Positions 56,902 through 64,000 of a stretch of DNA of 64,000 nucleotides are shown here, piece after piece. Numbering within the stretch: position 1 is the first letter of the stretch; each line of letters begins with the position of its first letter. Both the position numbers and the translations under genes were made by a program. Source of the stretch: Psychroflexus aurantiacus (lineage in GTDB: Bacteria; Bacteroidota; Bacteroidia; Flavobacteriales; Flavobacteriaceae); contig NZ_JAAIKD010000001.1 of NCBI RefSeq assembly GCF_010820555.1, forward strand, positions 161,701 to 225,700, in the 5' to 3' direction. Below the pieces are notes generated by a model. The model did not search any database. It had not been told where the DNA came from and was given only the letters and a program-made list of their open reading frames with translations.

Positions 56902-57870
56902 CTAGTAGCCCAATTTCACTCTCACTCTATTCAAAACCTCATCGGCAACCCCTTTGGCTTTATCAGCGCCTATGCCCAGCAACCTGTCAATTTCAGGCTT
57001 ATTGTTCATGAAATAGTCAAACTGCTCCCGCTCTTTTTGGTAAGTCGCTTTTATCAATTCAAACAAAGCCTGCTTGGCATGGCCATATCCAAATCCCCCG
57101 GCGAGGTATTTGGATTTCAGATCGGCGACCTCGCTTTCAGAACCTATCAGTTTATAGATCTGAAACACATTACAGGTTTCCGGATCTTTAGGTGCTTCTA
57201 GCGGCGTGCTATCCGTTTCAATCTGCATGATCTGCTTGCGAAGTTTTTTGTCAGTCTGGAATAAATTGATGGTGTTGCCTTTGGACTTACTCATCTTTTC
57301 TCCGTCGGTTCCCGGGACATATTTGGAAGATTCCGAAAGTTTGGCTTCGGGCAATACAAAGGTTTCACCATACTGGGCATGAAAACGCTCAGCCACATCC
57401 CTGGTCATTTCAATGTGCTGTAGCTGGTCTTTTCCAACCGGAATAAATTCAGCATCATACAACAGAATGTCCGCGGCCATCAGCATGGGATAGGTAAACA
57501 ATCCAGCGTTCACATCGCTCAAGCGGTCCGCTTTATCTTTAAAAGAATGTGCCAGAGTAAGACGCTGATACGGAAACATACAGTTAAGGTACCAGGTCAG
57601 TTCCGTAACCTGCGGCACATCGCTTTGCCTGTAAAAGGTAGTTTTCTCTACGTCCAGACCAAAAGCCAACCAAGTGGCCGCAGTGGCATAGGTGTTTTCT
57701 TTCAAAACAGACGCCTCCTTTATTTGGGTCAGCGAATGCAGATTGGCAATGAAGAGAAAGGATTCATTTTCAGGAGAGTTTGCCAGTTCGATAGCAGGAA
57801 TGATGGCTCCTAATAAATTTCCTAAATGCGGAACTCCTGTGCTTTGTACACCGGTTAAAATTCTAGACAT
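56902..57870 (-). CDS. trpS: Tryptophanyl-tRNA synthetase
   Basis: This 322-residue class Ic synthetase charges tRNA-Trp. It has GVQSTGVPHLGNLLGAI near residues 7-23 (HIGH region; T instead of the more common S), YPMLMAADILLYDAEFIPVG with the Trp-binding pocket, and DGEKMSKSKGN (KMSKS) near 189-199. Length is typical (about 325). It is divergent from the acyltransferase gene. Confidence 0.96.
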   Translation of the reverse strand: MSRILTGVQSTGVPHLGNLLGAIIPAIELANSPENESFLFIANLHSLTQIKEASVLKENTYATAATWLAFGLDVEKTTFYRQSDVPQVTELTWYLNCMFPYQRLTLAHSFKDKADRLSDVNAGLFTYPMLMAADILLYDAEFIPVGKDQLQHIEMTRDVAERFHAQYGETFVLPEAKLSESSKYVPGTDGEKMSKSKGNTINLFQTDKKLRKQIMQIETDSTPLEAPKDPETCNVFQIYKLIGSESEVADLKSKYLAGGFGYGHAKQALFELIKATYQKEREQFDYFMNNKPEIDRLLGIGADKAKGVADEVLNRVRVKLGY

Positions 57871-57896
57871 AGAATGAGATAAATTACAAATAGCGT

Positions 57897-57904
57897 CAAA
57901 GATA
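57897..57904 (-). promoter_or_regulatory. Promoter -7 element of trpS
   Basis: The minus strand reads TATCTTTG (TAnnTTTG), 27 nt before the trpS start; a TTG lies 16 nt upstream. Confidence 0.45.
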
Positions 57905-57937
57905 AATGTTTTGTTTATCTCAACCCATTCTATTTAT

Positions 57938-57945
57938 TAAATTTG
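57938..57945 (+). promoter_or_regulatory. Promoter -7 element of the PlsC-type gene
   Basis: TAAATTTG matches TAnnTTTG and ends only 6 nt before the ATG at 57952, implying a leaderless or very short-leader message. Confidence 0.4.
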
Positions 57946-57951
57946 CCGCTT

Positions 57952-58689
57952 ATGAGATGGATTAAGAAGGTTTTTATAGTTGTTTGGCGAATCTGGTTTT
58001 ACATTCTCGTCATCACGCCCCTTATTGTGTTACTTCCTTTTTTACTGATTACCACCTCCAAAGAAAAGTGGTATCCGGGCACATTTTTCCTGGGCAAAAT
58101 CTGGGCTTACCTGGTTTTATACGGCATGGGGTTTATTCCCAAAGTCACTTACAAAACCCGTCTCGAGTGGAGTAAAAGCTATATGCTCACCGCCAATCAT
58201 ACCAGCATGATCGACATCATGATGATGATTTACGTCTCCAAAACCCCTTTTGTATTTATCGGAAAACGTGAACTGGCGAAGCTGCCTGTCTTTGGTTTGA
58301 TTTATAAACGCTCCTGTATTCTGGTAGACCGGGGGAATGCCAGAAGCAGAAAAGAAGCTTTTGAACAAGCCCAGCGCCGACTTAAAAGCGGGGTGAGTAT
58401 TTGTATTTTTCCTGAAGGCGGCGTACCCGATGACATTCATAAAATACTGGACCAGTTTAAAGAAGGCGCCTTTAGATTATCCATAGAACACCAGATTCCC
58501 ATTGTTCCCATTTCCTTCCCGGACAGTAAAAAACGCTTCAGATACGGCTTCGATTCCGGAAGTCCGGGTGTGCTAAGAGCAGTCGTTCATCCTTTGATTC
58601 AGACCCAAGGCATGGAATTAAACCTTCAGAACAGACGCCTGCTTAAACAAAAAACGGCCGAAGCCATCCGCTCTGAACTTTACTGGTAG
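57952..58689 (+). CDS. plsC: 1-acyl-sn-glycerol-3-phosphate acyltransferase (PlsC-like)
   Basis: This 245-residue membrane enzyme makes phosphatidic acid. A hydrophobic N-terminus (VFIVVWRIWFYILVITPLIV) precedes the HX4D motif in TANHTSMIDIMMM near 78-90, with FIGKRELAKLPVFG, and the glycerol-phosphate-binding ICIFPEGGVPDD near 149-160. I start at ATG 57952; an upstream TTG in frame at 57943 is less likely. It is divergent from trpS. Confidence 0.92.
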   Translation: MRWIKKVFIVVWRIWFYILVITPLIVLLPFLLITTSKEKWYPGTFFLGKIWAYLVLYGMGFIPKVTYKTRLEWSKSYMLTANHTSMIDIMMMIYVSKTPFVFIGKRELAKLPVFGLIYKRSCILVDRGNARSRKEAFEQAQRRLKSGVSICIFPEGGVPDDIHKILDQFKEGAFRLSIEHQIPIVPISFPDSKKRFRYGFDSGSPGVLRAVVHPLIQTQGMELNLQNRRLLKQKTAEAIRSELYW

Positions 58690-58701
58690 CTTAACCTTGA
58701 C

Positions 58702-58741
58702 TTTCTGAATTCTAATGGTTATCTTGGATTTCATTCAGAAA
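58702..58741 (+). promoter_or_regulatory. Inverted repeat in the yebC leader
   Basis: TTTCTGAAT (58702-58710) and ATTCAGAAA (58733-58741) are perfect 9-bp arms around 22 nt, ending 13 nt before the yebC ATG. Confidence 0.4.
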
Positions 58742-58754
58742 AATACAATAATAC

Positions 58755-59513
58755 ATGGCCGGACATAGCAAATGGGCTAATATAAAACACAGAAAAGGAG
58801 CCCAGGACAAAAAGCGAGCAAAGGAGTTTACAAGAGCAATCAAAGAGATTACAGTAGCTGTAAAAGAAGGGAACAGTGCAGACCCGGAAACCAATCCGAG
58901 CTTAAGAAATGCCATTTCCAATGCCAAGGGCGTAAATATGCCTAAGGACACCATAGAACGCGCCATCAAAAAAGCTTCTGGTGCCGATGCCGACGCTTAT
59001 GAACTCGTCACCTTTGAAGGCTACGGGCCCCATGGAATCGCTATTTTTGTAGAATGCACCACCGATAACACCAACCGAACGGTTGCTTCTGTCCGGTCTA
59101 TCTTCAGTAAAAACGCAGGCAGTCTCGGAACCAACGGATCCCTGGAATTCCTTTTTGATCGAAAAGGGGTGTTTGTGATCGATACGGCCGGGATAGAACA
59201 AAGCCTGGAAGAGCTGGAACTCGAACTCATCGATGGCGGTGCCCTGGACTTCGAAAAAGATGAAGACCTGCTGCGGGTTTACACCGACTTTACCGACTTT
59301 GGGAAAATGTCGGCCAAACTGGAAGCGCTGAAGATTGAACCCAAAAATGCGGAACTGCAGAGAATCCCTTTGAATACGATAGAGCTTCCTGTAGAACAGG
59401 GCCAGCAAATCCTAAAGCTCATAGACAAGTTCGAAGAGGATGACGACGTTCAGAACGTTTATCATACCCTAGAAATTACCGATGAACTTATTGAATCTTT
59501 GGAAGAAGAGTAG
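58755..59513 (+). CDS. yebC: YebC/PmpR family protein
   Basis: This 252-residue protein begins MAGHSKWANIKHRKGAQDKK, the family signature, with NPSLRNAISNAKGVNMPKDT near 49-68 and YGPHGIAIFVECTTDNTNRT near 94-113. YebC proteins were first seen as DNA-binding regulators; recent work places some of them in relief of ribosome stalling at proline-rich stretches. Length is normal. It is followed by a perfect palindrome. Confidence 0.96.
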   Translation: MAGHSKWANIKHRKGAQDKKRAKEFTRAIKEITVAVKEGNSADPETNPSLRNAISNAKGVNMPKDTIERAIKKASGADADAYELVTFEGYGPHGIAIFVECTTDNTNRTVASVRSIFSKNAGSLGTNGSLEFLFDRKGVFVIDTAGIEQSLEELELELIDGGALDFEKDEDLLRVYTDFTDFGKMSAKLEALKIEPKNAELQRIPLNTIELPVEQGQQILKLIDKFEEDDDVQNVYHTLEITDELIESLEEE

Positions 59514-59538
59514 GTTTTAGGGGTTGAAATTTAAGATA

Positions 59539-59572
59539 AGACCTGTTAGGTTTTTAAAAACCTAACAGGTCT
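59539..59572. repeat. Perfect 34-bp palindrome after yebC
   Basis: AGACCTGTTAGGTTTTT (59539-59555) is followed directly by its exact reverse complement (59556-59572). It may end yebC transcription, but a palindrome of this kind (ACCTGTTAGG...CCTAACAGGT) also occurs as a dispersed repeat in Bacteroidetes genomes (recollection). Confidence 0.75.
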
Positions 59573-59644
59573 GTATAGATTAACTTCGAATATCTCAAAG
59601 TGAATTCATTTTACCCTCTTAAATATGACGTTGAAGATAGGCGA

Positions 59645-60124
59645 CTAAACCTTTTTATTTCTGAAAATCAACGCAATTACCGCCGAAAAGAACACGCCAC
59701 TGGCCAGGTTATTGAATATCGCCTGGATGACCATCGCATTTAGATTATAGATCTGCTCAGCACCTTCTCTGGGCATACCCTGAGCTGCTTTGGCTTCCAC
59801 CACGTTTGATAAATATTCCGGTGAAACAAATTCTACCATAATATACACCGCTGCCGGAGACAAACCTCCAATAATGGCCGACAGGATCACGCCAGAAATA
59901 AAAGCCTTCTGCCAGGTGATTTGACCATCGTAATATTTTTCCCGCTTTTCACGAATAGCAAGGACATAAGTCAAAGCCTGAGGAATCAGTAACCAAAAGG
60001 AAAAAATAGCCTGAGTATTCACAAATTCATCATGGTAACCCAGATATTTTTCAAAATAAACCCAGGCGATACTCAAGGCCGTAAATACTGAAGCCCATTT
60101 TAATTCAATGTCAAATTTTTTCAT
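59645..60124 (-). CDS. DUF4199 domain membrane protein
   Basis: This 159-residue protein has four hydrophobic segments (about 10-25, 36-56, 73-95 and 128-152) and the DUF4199 look (ALREKREKYYDGQITWQKAF, with GVILSAIIGGLSPAAVYIMV and the tail ALIFRNKK). The family is found in Bacteroidetes and has no known function. It follows secA by 15 nt. Confidence 0.8.
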   Translation of the reverse strand: MKKFDIELKWASVFTALSIAWVYFEKYLGYHDEFVNTQAIFSFWLLIPQALTYVLAIREKREKYYDGQITWQKAFISGVILSAIIGGLSPAAVYIMVEFVSPEYLSNVVEAKAAQGMPREGAEQIYNLNAMVIQAIFNNLASGVFFSAVIALIFRNKKV

Positions 60125-60139
60125 GTGGCTGGTTTCAAT

Positions 60140-63100
60140 TTATTGGTTCAACAAGACCCACTCCCCTTTATCTATCATAGGAATCGCCTGTTTGTATTTT
60201 AGCGTTTTTTCTTCGCCGGAACCCACGTGCTTGATCGTTACCTTTTCGTTCCTGCCAATTTTTGGCTGCTCCCGCACTACCGTTTCAACCGGTTGCTGCG
60301 ACTGACTTGCCTGTGCTCCTGCTCGACGGGATTCTGCTGCGCGCTCATCCAGGTTTTGAATTTCGTCTTTCTGCGTCTGAAGCTGCTCTTTGGGTCTGCG
60401 CTGTCTGGCTTCGGTAATCTGCTCTGAATCCCGCTTAGGCAATTCACCTTTGAAAAGGAAGGAGATCACTTCTTTGTTGACTTCTTCAATCATGACCTTA
60501 AACAATTCGAAAGCCTCAAATTTGTAAATCAATAAAGGATCTTTTTGTTCGTGAACCGCCAACTGAACGCTTTGTTTCAACTCATCCATCTTACGCAGGT
60601 GGTTCTTCCAGGCTTCATCAATGATGGCTAAAGAAATGTTCTTTTCAAAATCGGTCATCAGCTCTTTACCCTCAGTCTCGTAAGCTTTCTTCAGGTTGGT
60701 AACCACCTGCAGAGTCTTTTGTCCATCTGTAAAGGGAACCGCTATGCGCTCAAACTTCTCGCCCTGCTTTTCATAAACCTGCTTGATGACCGGGAATGCT
60801 TCTTCAGCATTGCTGATCATCTTGTTTTTATAGTTTTCGTAAGCTTCTTTATAAACTTTCCCGGCTGTTTTCTGAACGGGCTGTTTTTCAAATTCAGCTT
60901 TAGTCACAGGAGAATTCATCGAGAAAAATCGAATCAGTTCAAATTCAAAATTCTCAAAATCATTGGCGGCCGCGTTGGAAGCAGTAATGACTTCAGCCGT
61001 ATCGAAAATCATGTTGGCAATATCGATTCTCAATCGCTCACCGAAGAGGGCATTGTAACGTCGCTTGTAAATCACTTCACGCTGAGCATTCATCACATCG
61101 TCATATTCAAGCAAACGCTTTCTGATTCCGAAGTTATTTTCCTCAACCTTCTTCTGTGCGCGCTCTATGGATTTGGAAATCATGGAATGCTGAATCACTT
61201 CACCTTCTTCCAGACCCATCCTGTCCATGAGTTTCGCTATTTTTTCACTTCCAAACAAACGCATCAGGTTGTCTTCCAGAGACACGTAAAACTGAGAACT
61301 TCCAGGGTCTCCCTGACGACCGGCACGACCTCTCAACTGTCTGTCGACACGTCTGGAATCGTGACGCTCTGTTCCTATAATGGCGAGACCTCCAGCCTCT
61401 TTCACCTCTTTGGAAAGCTTAATATCCGTTCCCCGACCCGCCATGTTGGTCGCAATGGTCACGATGCCGGCCTTACCCGCTTCAGCCACAATATCGGCTT
61501 CGCGTTTGTGTAATTTGGCGTTCAGCACGTTGTGAGGAACGCTGCGTAATTTCAACATTCTGCTCAGCAATTCTGAAATTTCAACAGAAGTGGTACCGAT
61601 CAAGATCGGTCTGCCCTGAGCAGAAAGCTGTGCCACCTCCTCGATGATGGCGTTGTATTTTTCGCGTTTGGTTTTGTAAACCTTGTCCTGTTTATCGTCC
61701 CTGGCAATAGGTTTATTGGTCGGGATTTCCATCACGTCCAACTTGTAGATTTCCCAGAATTCTCCGGCTTCGGTCAAAGCCGTACCCGTCATACCCGCCA
61801 GCTTGTTGTACATTCTGAAGTAATTCTGAAGGGTAACCGTTGCAAAAGTCTGTGTGGCGTCTTCTATCTTAACATTCTCCTTGGCTTCAATCGCCTGGTG
61901 AAGTCCGTCGGAATACCGGCGTCCATCCATGATACGCCCCGTTTGCTCATCCACAATTTTTACTTTATTGTCCATGACCACGTATTCGGTGTCTTTTTCA
62001 AATAAAGTATAGGCTTTGAGAAGCTGTCTCAGGGTATGAATACGCTCACTTTTGACGCTAAAGTCTCTGTATAATTCTTCTTTTTTCTCTGCTTCTTCTT
62101 CCTTGGGCAGGTTTTGCTTTTCAATTTGAGCAATCTCCATCCCGATTTCAGGCATCACAAAGAAATCTTTATTGTCCTCTCCGGAAAGGAATTCAATGCC
62201 CTTATCGGTAAGATCGATCTGATTGCTTTTTTCTTCAATAGTGAAATACAATTCGGCATCCACCTTGTGCATTTCCCTGTTGTTATCCTGCATGTAGTGA
62301 TTCTCTGTTTTTTGCAGAAGCTGCTTCACGCCTTCTTCACTCAAAAATTTAATCAGCGCTTTATTCTTAGGCAAACCTCTGTAAACCCTCAGCAACTGAA
62401 ATCCGCCCTCCTTGGTGTCTCCGGCTTTGATCAGTTTTTTAGCTTCAGCCAAAACGCCTGTCAGATGCTTACGCTGAACCTCAACGATTTGGGCGATCTG
62501 TGGCTTCAGATTTTCAAATTCATGAACGTCTCCTTTGGGCACAGGACCCGAAATGATAAGCGGAGTTCTCGCATCATCAATCAACACCGAATCCACCTCA
62601 TCCACAATTGCAAAATGGTGCGGCCGCTGAACCAGGTCCTCCGGAGAATGACTCATGTTGTCACGCAGGTAATCAAATCCAAATTCATTATTGGTACCGT
62701 ATGTAATATCCGCATTATAGGCTTTTCGTCTCGCTGCAGAATTGGGCTTGTAGTAATCGACACAATCCACACTAAGGCCGTGGAACTGGAAAATGGGAGC
62801 CATCCAGGCGCTATCCCGTTTGGCCAGGTAGTCGTTTACCGTCACCAAATGCACGCCTTTTCCGCTTAAGGCGTTCAGGTACATCGGCAAAGTAGCCACA
62901 AGGGTTTTACCCTCACCCGTCTGCATCTCAGCAATTTTACCCTGGTGCATGGCAATACCACCAATCAGCTGGACATCGTAGTGAATCATGTCCCAGGTCA
63001 CCGGTTTTCCGGCAGCATCCCAGGAGTTACTCCAGATGGCTTTATCGCCCTCCAGAGTCACATAGTCTTTATCGGCTGAAAGGCTTCTGTCAAATTCGTT

Positions 63101-63499
63101 GGCAGTAACTTCCAGGGTCGTATTATGGAAAAAGCGTTTGGCGGTTTCTTTTACGGTAGCAAAGGCTTCCGGAAGGATCTCGTTGAGAACTTCTTCTGTG
63201 GTCTGGTAGACTTTTTCGTTGAGCTCGTCAATTTCGGTATAGAAATTCTCCTTCACGTCTATATCCTGTTCAGCTTCAGCCTTAGCTTTCAAGTCATTGA
63301 TCTGAGCCTGAAGATCGGCGGTAGCCGCTTTGATTTTAGATTTAAAACGAGAGGTATTTTCACGAAGTTCATCTATGCTTTGAGCCTCAAACTGACTTTC
63401 GAAGCTTTTGATCTGGTCGACTATTGGAGTGATGGCTTTAAGATCTTTCTTGGTCTTATCGCCTACAAATACTTTTAATACGGAATCTAAAACACCCAT
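60140..63499 (-). CDS. secA: Preprotein translocase ATPase SecA
   Basis: This 1119-residue motor drives proteins through SecYEG. The Walker A loop is in MQTGEGKTLVATLP, Walker B in FAIVDEVDSVLIDDARTPLI, and the helicase motifs IGTERHDSRRVDRQLRGRAG and RGRAGRQGDPGSSQF are present. It is longer than E. coli SecA (901) because of insertions in the N-terminal third, typical of Bacteroidetes. The C-terminus lacks the Cys-rich zinc-binding SecB site and instead ends in a basic KPEQLQTQ..GEWVLLNQ tail. Confidence 0.98.
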   Translation of the reverse strand: MGVLDSVLKVFVGDKTKKDLKAITPIVDQIKSFESQFEAQSIDELRENTSRFKSKIKAATADLQAQINDLKAKAEAEQDIDVKENFYTEIDELNEKVYQTTEEVLNEILPEAFATVKETAKRFFHNTTLEVTANEFDRSLSADKDYVTLEGDKAIWSNSWDAAGKPVTWDMIHYDVQLIGGIAMHQGKIAEMQTGEGKTLVATLPMYLNALSGKGVHLVTVNDYLAKRDSAWMAPIFQFHGLSVDCVDYYKPNSAARRKAYNADITYGTNNEFGFDYLRDNMSHSPEDLVQRPHHFAIVDEVDSVLIDDARTPLIISGPVPKGDVHEFENLKPQIAQIVEVQRKHLTGVLAEAKKLIKAGDTKEGGFQLLRVYRGLPKNKALIKFLSEEGVKQLLQKTENHYMQDNNREMHKVDAELYFTIEEKSNQIDLTDKGIEFLSGEDNKDFFVMPEIGMEIAQIEKQNLPKEEEAEKKEELYRDFSVKSERIHTLRQLLKAYTLFEKDTEYVVMDNKVKIVDEQTGRIMDGRRYSDGLHQAIEAKENVKIEDATQTFATVTLQNYFRMYNKLAGMTGTALTEAGEFWEIYKLDVMEIPTNKPIARDDKQDKVYKTKREKYNAIIEEVAQLSAQGRPILIGTTSVEISELLSRMLKLRSVPHNVLNAKLHKREADIVAEAGKAGIVTIATNMAGRGTDIKLSKEVKEAGGLAIIGTERHDSRRVDRQLRGRAGRQGDPGSSQFYVSLEDNLMRLFGSEKIAKLMDRMGLEEGEVIQHSMISKSIERAQKKVEENNFGIRKRLLEYDDVMNAQREVIYKRRYNALFGERLRIDIANMIFDTAEVITASNAAANDFENFEFELIRFFSMNSPVTKAEFEKQPVQKTAGKVYKEAYENYKNKMISNAEEAFPVIKQVYEKQGEKFERIAVPFTDGQKTLQVVTNLKKAYETEGKELMTDFEKNISLAIIDEAWKNHLRKMDELKQSVQLAVHEQKDPLLIYKFEAFELFKVMIEEVNKEVISFLFKGELPKRDSEQITEARQRRPKEQLQTQKDEIQNLDERAAESRRAGAQASQSQQPVETVVREQPKIGRNEKVTIKHVGSGEEKTLKYKQAIPMIDKGEWVLLNQ

Positions 63500-63532
63500 A
63501 AATGGTTTTATTAATTTTGTAATTCAAAGGTA

Positions 63533-63563
63533 ACGAAAAAAAAAAGTCCCTTTACGAGACTTT
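63533..63563 (-). terminator. Intrinsic terminator after the DUF2795 gene
   Basis: In the minus direction AAGTCTC pairs with GGGACTT (7 bp, one G-U) around GTAAA and is followed by about ten T. It separates the DUF2795 gene from secA. Confidence 0.75.
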
Positions 63564-63592
63564 AAGTGTGATTTAAGGAAGAAAGAAAGACG

Positions 63593-63814
63593 CTAATATT
63601 CGTCTTCATTCCATAAGTAATCGTCATCTGTGGGATAATCCGGCCAGATTTCTTCTATCGAGTCGTAAGTATCGCCTTCATCTTCTATCGATTGCAGGTT
63701 TTCTACAACCTCCAGTGGAGCACCGGTTCGTATCGCGTAATCTATCAATTCGTCTTTGGTTGCTGGCCAAGGCGCATCACTTAGGTAAGAGGCAAGTTCT
63801 AATGTCCAATACAT
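63593..63814 (-). CDS. DUF2795 family small protein
   Basis: This 73-residue acidic protein has MYWTLELASYLSDAPWPATK and DYAIRTGAPLEVVENLQSIE, typical of DUF2795, and a very acidic tail (DYPTDDDYLWNEDEY). Function is unknown. It is commonly found next to secA in Flavobacteria. It has its own strong promoter and terminator. Confidence 0.88.
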   Translation of the reverse strand: MYWTLELASYLSDAPWPATKDELIDYAIRTGAPLEVVENLQSIEDEGDTYDSIEEIWPDYPTDDDYLWNEDEY

Positions 63815-63836
63815 TGCAAGGATATTTTAATTTTTG

Positions 63837-63866
63837 CAAATGTAATTTTTTTAGCATAACAGTCAA
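63837..63866 (-). promoter_or_regulatory. Promoter of the DUF2795 gene
   Basis: On the minus strand TTG (63866-63864) is followed after 19 nt by TACATTTG (63844-63837), a perfect Bacteroidetes promoter, 23 nt before the ATG. Confidence 0.7.
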
Positions 63867-63955
63867 CATTTTTGAGGATTATTTGCGCTTAAATTTTTGC
63901 TAATACTCTGATTTCAAAATATTTCAAGCTTTTTTAATTTTTAATTTAAATACAA

Positions 63956-64000
63956 GTGAACTGGTGAACTGGTGAACTGGTGAACTGGTGAACTGGTGAA
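63956..64000. repeat. 8-bp tandem repeat, cut by the window edge
   Basis: GTGAACTG is repeated five full times plus five bases to position 64000 without any mismatch. The true length is unknown. Confidence 0.95.

Noticed and set aside
60719..61513. 264-codon plus-strand open frame inside secA
   Set aside because: Antisense to secA, no recognisable protein features; secA is unambiguous here.
62114..62869. 251-codon plus-strand open frame inside secA
   Set aside because: Shadow of secA codon usage; no family features.

Overview
The window looks like a chromosomal segment from a marine-type member of the Flavobacteriaceae (Bacteroidetes). The evidence is a SusC/SusD pair, a type IX secretion (T9SS) sorting tail, Bacteroidetes-type promoters (TTG about 20 nt upstream of TAnnTTTG), few Shine-Dalgarno sites, DUF4270, DUF4199 and DUF2795 proteins, and an atpD-atpC pair standing apart from the rest of the ATP synthase genes. 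No rRNA, tRNA, CRISPR array, prophage or intact transposase gene was seen.

The left part (1-19.4 kb) is housekeeping. It holds the start of a DUF255 thioredoxin-like gene, a two-subunit 3-oxoacid CoA-transferase interrupted by a decayed four-helix-bundle gene, atpD-atpC, a half-length glycogen synthase/DUF4270/glmS operon, panC-panD with a flippase-like membrane protein and radA, ileS with a DksA-like gene, then CYTH, HIT, a fused ornithine-lipid acyltransferase (OlsF type) and mscL.

The centre (19.4-52.3 kb, all on the minus strand) is a large polysaccharide utilization locus whose enzyme set points to laminarin (beta-1,3-glucan with beta-1,6 branches). Outer membrane and surface parts are SusC, SusD, two or three surface glycan-binding lipoproteins built from repeated beta-sandwich modules, a GH16 endo-glucanase, and a clan GH-A hydrolase fused to a predicted outer-membrane beta-barrel. 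Lipoprotein or periplasmic trimming enzymes are GH3, GH30 and GH17. Cytoplasmic steps are predicted for a GPH-type transporter fused to a GH17 domain, a free GH17 without a signal peptide, and a large GH149-type beta-1,3-glucan phosphorylase. A sugar-porter MFS protein takes up monosaccharide. Control genes are a kinase-less propeller/Y_Y_Y/HTH regulator and a LacI-type repressor. Two groups of short DNA motifs recur upstream of the operon heads and are candidate operators.

The right part (52.4-64 kb) holds a YceI-porin-YceI cluster, a zinc alcohol dehydrogenase, DUF2237, trpS, a PlsC-type acyltransferase, yebC, DUF4199, secA and DUF2795. The window ends inside an 8-bp tandem repeat. Several intergenic palindromes (radA/ileS, dksA/CYTH, after yebC) look like small dispersed elements.
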